This document shows, in pieces, positions 4,535 through 7,347 of a DNA stretch of 7,347 nt. The first letter of the stretch is position 1, and every line of letters starts with the position of its first letter. Made by a program: the position numbers and the translations under genes. The stretch covers positions 1 through 7,347 of the forward strand of contig CAJODU010000074.1 in the NCBI GenBank assembly GCA_905233325.1. Reading direction: 5' to 3'. Origin of the DNA: an uncultured Selenomonadaceae bacterium (GTDB taxonomy: Bacteria > Bacillota > Negativicutes > Selenomonadales > Selenomonadaceae). Under the pieces are notes generated by a model. It was not told the origin of the DNA, searched no databases, and saw only the letters and a list, made by a program, of their open reading frames with translations.

Positions 4535-6786
4535 GAATCAGAGAAACTTCCTATACTCGCCGAGCAACCATTGACCATATCCGTCAAAGAAGTGACATTG
4601 TACAAATTATCAGTGGACAACTCATATTTGGGGTTGTCTTTTGTTTTGTCTGTCGAAAGCTGCAGGAGCGAATCCAGAGAATTGACATTAAAGCCGTCAG
4701 CTTCGTCAAACCAGAATCTTTCCATATAAGCACTGGCAGCGGCTTCAACAGTCTCATCATCAACCAAGCCGTTTTTAGTGCTTTTGGTGAATGTGTATGT
4801 ACCAACATTTCCATTTTCATTGAGGGTTATAGCCTTGCCTGTAGCATCTCTGACTTTAACGGAGCCGCCGCCGGTGAAGTACAAGGTTACATCTTTGCCC
4901 CTGACCGCCACTTTGGAGACTGTCACATCAGAAGAAAGCTGAATACTGTCCTGCCCGCTCTCATAGTTGTAAATGACATCATTGCCGTCACCTTTGGAAT
5001 AGATCAGCACATCGGTGCCGCTGTTGCCGTAGAGAATATCATTGCCCTTGCCGCCCTCAAGAGTGCCGCCGCCGGTTCCGGCTTTAAAGACATTCGCCTT
5101 ATCATTGCCAATCACAGCAAGCGAGCAGTCAGATTCCGAGGCGTCAATATTTTTGACATCTCTGAAGAATCTGCTTAAATCCAAAGTGCCTTCAAAATCA
5201 GAATTTACCGCCACATTAGTCTTACTTTTGTCTGTTGCCGTCATACCGACGGGAAAGCCTACATCATAGACCTGGGAAGTAACTTCACCGCTTGAATCGG
5301 CAATGGTGATTTTTTTATTTTTGACGTTCCTCAGCCATATATACTCTTCACCGACAAAGAAGATCACGTCAGCACCGGCGTTCCATATCTCAGTAATGCT
5401 GCCTGAAGTCAGTTGAAGGGTATCAGTAGTCTTGTAGCCGTAGATGATGTCGTTGCCGTCACCTTGAGCGTGTTGAATCAGATTATAGCCGGTGGTAACC
5501 CTTATGGTATCATCGCCCGCACCGGCATTGATAGTTACATTCTTGCCGTTGCTACTGCAGAGGGAATCATTGCCGCTGCCGCCGGTTATCAATACGTCGG
5601 ACGCTCCGGCATTTCTGATTTTATCATTGCCGTCGCCGCCGTTGAGAGTGGAGGCGGTTCCCTTGGCACCGTTGAGAATGTAATCATCATCATCATCGCC
5701 GTTGATAAGGGCGTTGGCACCGTAGCTGTAAATTCTATCGTTGCCGGCACCGCCATTTAGAGTCACATTTTCAGATTTAATATAGTTATAGATATAGTCG
5801 TTGCCCTCGTCGCCGGTAACGAGGACATAGCTGCCCTTAGTCCTTATGGAGTCATTGCCGGCAGCACCGATGATAGTTGTGCCGGAGCCGTTGTTATCTA
5901 TAGTGTCCTTGCCGGTGCCTGCGTCAATATAGACATTCGTTCCCTTGCTGGTGATTTTGTCATTGCCGCCCAAGGCCTGAATTACGGCATTGTTGCCGAA
6001 GTTGTAAGCACCGGGTTTATTGCCGTTATCAATGCTGTCGTTTGAGTCGCTGCCCGTGATAGTTCCCTCGTTGATACTGCTCTCGGCATATGCAAGGGGA
6101 TTCAGATAAGTTACATTTTGATAATCATCAATGAGCTTGATTTTTTTATCAAGAGCGTCCTGAATAGTCAGACTGCCGTTGCCGACAAAGATAATGAAAT
6201 CCGTGCCGTCTACAGAGGCGTTGGACATTTCGCCGGAGACGATTTTAATGCGGTCGCTGTTGCCATAGTCGGTAATGACATCGTTGCCGTCGCCGTCGGC
6301 ATAAAGGAAAGTGTCAGTATAGCGGCTACCTATCATCGTATCATCACCGGCACCGCCTCTGACGGTATTTGCAGAGCCGGTGAGATAAATAATATCATCG
6401 CCTTCGTCACCGTTGATAGAGGACTTGTGACTGGCGGCGACAATGGTATCTGAGCCGTCGCCGCCCTCTATAGTGACGTAGTTGCCACCAACACTGTTGA
6501 TATAGTCGTCGCCGGTGTCGCCCCTGAGGATAGTATAGGAAGAGCGATAGTTGTTGAGCTCATCGTCACCGGCACCCGCTTCAATGGTAACCTTAGTCAA
6601 TCCTTTATTATATATTCCGTCGTTGCCGTCGCCTGCATTGATTTTTACTCCAACTGCAAGATTATCTATAGTGTCATCGCCGTCGCCGGTGTTTATTGTG
6701 CTGTATGCGCCGAGGTTGTAGATATTGTCATTTTCAGAAGTGCCGTTAATGCGTGCATATCTGTCGGTATTACTTTTGCTTGCCAC
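4531..6786 (-). CDS. RTX calcium-binding repeat protein, probably type I secreted
   Basis: This 751-residue protein carries about twenty GGxGxD/GDGND-type repeats, which in RTX proteins bind calcium and fold into a beta-roll after export. There are three modules. Repeats at 34-149 are closed by a non-repeat unit at about 161-222, repeats at 273-446 by a unit at 440-497, and a shorter set at 558-603 by a unit at 596-668. Each closing unit has the form GDGNDxI, then an Asp-hydrophobic core, ending KxI(T/K)(I/L). Residues 669-751 carry no repeats, are acidic, contain YMERFWFDEA, and may be the uncleaved C-terminal type I secretion signal. There is no N-terminal signal peptide. The start is GTG at 6786, with GTGAGG 8 bases upstream. 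There are no enzyme domains, so an adhesin, S-layer or matrix role is an inference. Its stop overlaps the stop of the convergent CobT-like gene, and another RTX gene lies upstream on the same strand. Confidence 0.87.
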   Translation of the reverse strand: MASKSNTDRYARINGTSENDNIYNLGAYSTINTGDGDDTIDNLAVGVKINAGDGNDGIYNKGLTKVTIEAGAGDDELNNYRSSYTILRGDTGDDYINSVGGNYVTIEGGDGSDTIVAASHKSSINGDEGDDIIYLTGSANTVRGGAGDDTMIGSRYTDTFLYADGDGNDVITDYGNSDRIKIVSGEMSNASVDGTDFIIFVGNGSLTIQDALDKKIKLIDDYQNVTYLNPLAYAESSINEGTITGSDSNDSIDNGNKPGAYNFGNNAVIQALGGNDKITSKGTNVYIDAGTGKDTIDNNGSGTTIIGAAGNDSIRTKGSYVLVTGDEGNDYIYNYIKSENVTLNGGAGNDRIYSYGANALINGDDDDDYILNGAKGTASTLNGGDGNDKIRNAGASDVLITGGSGNDSLCSSNGKNVTINAGAGDDTIRVTTGYNLIQHAQGDGNDIIYGYKTTDTLQLTSGSITEIWNAGADVIFFVGEEYIWLRNVKNKKITIADSSGEVTSQVYDVGFPVGMTATDKSKTNVAVNSDFEGTLDLSRFFRDVKNIDASESDCSLAVIGNDKANVFKAGTGGGTLEGGKGNDILYGNSGTDVLIYSKGDGNDVIYNYESGQDSIQLSSDVTVSKVAVRGKDVTLYFTGGGSVKVRDATGKAITLNENGNVGTYTFTKSTKNGLVDDETVEAAASAYMERFWFDEADGFNVNSLDSLLQLSTDKTKDNPKYELSTDNLYNVTSLTDMVNGCSASIGSFSDS
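4978..5115 (-). repeat. RTX repeat block 3 (9-residue period)
   Basis: Residues 558-603 contain classical tandem nonapeptides (GGKGNDILY, GNSGTDVLI) at 9-residue spacing before the GDGNDVI unit. The spacing differs from blocks 1 and 2 but matches the repeats in the neighbouring upstream RTX gene. Confidence 0.7.
5449..5970 (-). repeat. RTX repeat block 2 (18-20 residue period)
   Basis: About ten calcium-type turns lie at residues 273-446, spaced 18-20 residues, with the same alternation as block 1. One turn is all-acidic (NGDDDDDYI at 362-370). The DNA shows recurring CCGTTGCC/CACCGGC words on the plus strand, as expected from repeated Gly-Asn-Asp codons. Confidence 0.75.
6340..6687 (-). repeat. 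RTX repeat block 1 (18-19 residue period)
   Basis: Seven GxxGxD-type turns occur at residues 34-149, with glycines 18 or 19 residues apart. Each calcium-type nonapeptide alternates with a second turn of about nine residues that lacks GGxGxD and tends to read xNxGxxxTI. One 18-residue unit equals one full turn of a parallel beta-roll. Confidence 0.75.
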
Positions 6787-6841
6787 TGCGTTCGCCTCAC
6801 TTTATTTTGTATTGCTGCTTGCTGTAGGGTTAGTTATGGTT

Positions 6842-6870
6842 ATTATAACGAAAGAGGCCGCAAAAAGCAA
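6842..6870 (-). promoter_or_regulatory. Candidate promoter of the complete RTX gene
   Basis: On the minus strand a perfect TATAAT (6842-6847) is preceded, after 17 bases, by TTGCTT (6865-6870). The start would lie near 6835, about 50 bases before the GTG start codon. The -35 element falls inside the 3' arm of the hairpin at 6854-6899. A second TATAAT at 6913-6918 has no clear -35. Confidence 0.55.
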
Positions 6871-6899
6871 GCAAATAAAATCTTACTTTTCACAACCTC
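6854..6899 (-). terminator. Hairpin, probable terminator of the upstream RTX gene
   Basis: In the minus-strand transcript, 6899-6882 can pair with 6871-6854 over 18 consecutive base pairs, five of them G-U, around a 10-base loop. On the plus strand the five wobbles become A-C mismatches, so the structure is specific to minus-strand RNA. It starts 43 bases after the stop codon of the upstream RTX gene. The U tract after it is short (UUUCGUU), so termination strength is uncertain. Confidence 0.5.
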
Positions 6900-6942
6900 G
6901 ATTAACTATCCGATTATACTGTTTCTTTTTTCTGATGGTTGA

Positions 6943-7347
6943 TTAACTCTTCCTAGTGAAGGCAGTACCGTCACTGTTGAGTTTCCAGCGGGTGTCACCG
7001 ATCTTGAGTGTCAGCTCATCAAGGTCGGTGCCGGAGACCTTCAGACTGCCGCCGCTGTTCATCTTCAGCGTGAAACCTGCCGCATTGACATTGTTGAGGC
7101 TATCCAAGTCTATATCCTCAAGTTTGCCGACTATCTGGATTATATCTCCGCTGTGGGCATTGCGAATCACATCATCACCATCGCCCTCTGCGAAGTAGAA
7201 GAAGGTATTTTGACCGTCTCCACCGTAAAGGGTGTCGTTACCGATTCCGCCCCAGAGAGTATTCCTGCCGGAGCCGCCGCGGAGCTCACAATCAGCACCT
7301 TCAACGAGCTCACCCTTCTCAAAGTGCCGCGTCGCACCGATAAGGGT
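6943..7347 (-). CDS. RTX calcium-binding repeat protein, C-terminal 134 residues (5' end outside the window)
   Basis: The reading frame stays open from the stop at 6943 to the window edge, so the gene begins beyond 7347. The visible part has tandem nonapeptides of classical type (GGSGRNTLW, GGIGNDTLY, GGDGQNTFF) and then FAEGDGDDVI, followed by a closing unit of about 65 residues that resembles those in the neighbouring RTX protein and ends in TRWKLNSDGTAFTRKS. Unlike its neighbour it has no acidic non-repeat tail after the closing unit and ends on basic residues. The family fold is a calcium-stabilised beta-roll on an exported protein; any N-terminal functional domain is out of view. The two RTX genes are in the same orientation, 156 bases apart, with a hairpin and a promoter between them, so they are probably transcribed separately. 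Confidence 0.85.
   Translation of the reverse strand, partial: TLIGATRHFEKGELVEGADCELRGGSGRNTLWGGIGNDTLYGGDGQNTFFYFAEGDGDDVIRNAHSGDIIQIVGKLEDIDLDSLNNVNAAGFTLKMNSGGSLKVSGTDLDELTLKIGDTRWKLNSDGTAFTRKS

Noticed and set aside
5413..5760. Long plus-strand open frame opposite the RTX repeats (also 5042-5269, 5492-5683 and 6118-6453)
   Set aside because: The antisense of Gly/Asp/Asn repeat codons has few stops and yields Val/Ile/Ala- or Pro/Leu-rich text without ribosome binding sites. The minus strand clearly encodes RTX repeats.
4531..6786. CRISPR or DNA satellite array suggested by the recurring CCGTTGCC/CACCGGC words
   Set aside because: The repeats are codon-phased in one open frame, vary in spacing and encode RTX nonapeptides.

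Overview
The window looks like part of a chromosome from a low-to-moderate GC Firmicute with an outer membrane, probably class Negativicutes (Selenomonas/Anaerovibrio-like). Three things point there: AAGGAG-type ribosome binding sites together with TTG and GTG starts, RTX-type calcium-binding repeat proteins that are normally secreted by type I systems across two membranes, and a doubled CobT-like enzyme that recalls the paired CobT homologues (ArsA/ArsB) of Negativicutes. This placement is an inference; there is no rRNA or marker gene here.

Layout. Positions 1-2026 (+) hold a membrane-anchored NodB-type polysaccharide deacetylase and a secreted protein of unknown function. Positions 2048-4534 (+) hold a small SpeD-family protein that has lost its catalytic residues, followed 15 bases later by a 675-residue protein made of two CobT-like halves joined by a very Asp-rich linker. 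The last three plus-strand genes are tightly spaced (21 and 15 bases) and probably form one operon; the deacetylase, 52 bases upstream, may or may not belong to it. Positions 4531-7347 (-) hold two RTX repeat proteins in tandem: one complete (751 residues) and the C-terminal 134 residues of another that continues past the window. The two opposing gene groups meet tail to tail with overlapping stop codons inside TTAA. The deacetylase region is visibly AT-rich, while the RTX genes are more GC-rich.

Function. The RTX proteins are most likely exported surface or matrix proteins with calcium-stabilised beta-rolls; no ABC transporter, membrane fusion protein or TolC gene is present here. The first half of the CobT-like protein keeps the recognisable substrate motifs and the catalytic glutamate of nicotinate-nucleotide:base phosphoribosyltransferase, whereas the second half keeps the N-terminal KPxGSLG segment missing from the first and has a degenerate core. 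The preceding SpeD-like protein cannot make the pyruvoyl cofactor of S-adenosylmethionine decarboxylase. This pseudo-SpeD plus double-CobT pair is the most unusual content of the window. No tRNA, rRNA, CRISPR array, insertion sequence or phage gene was seen.
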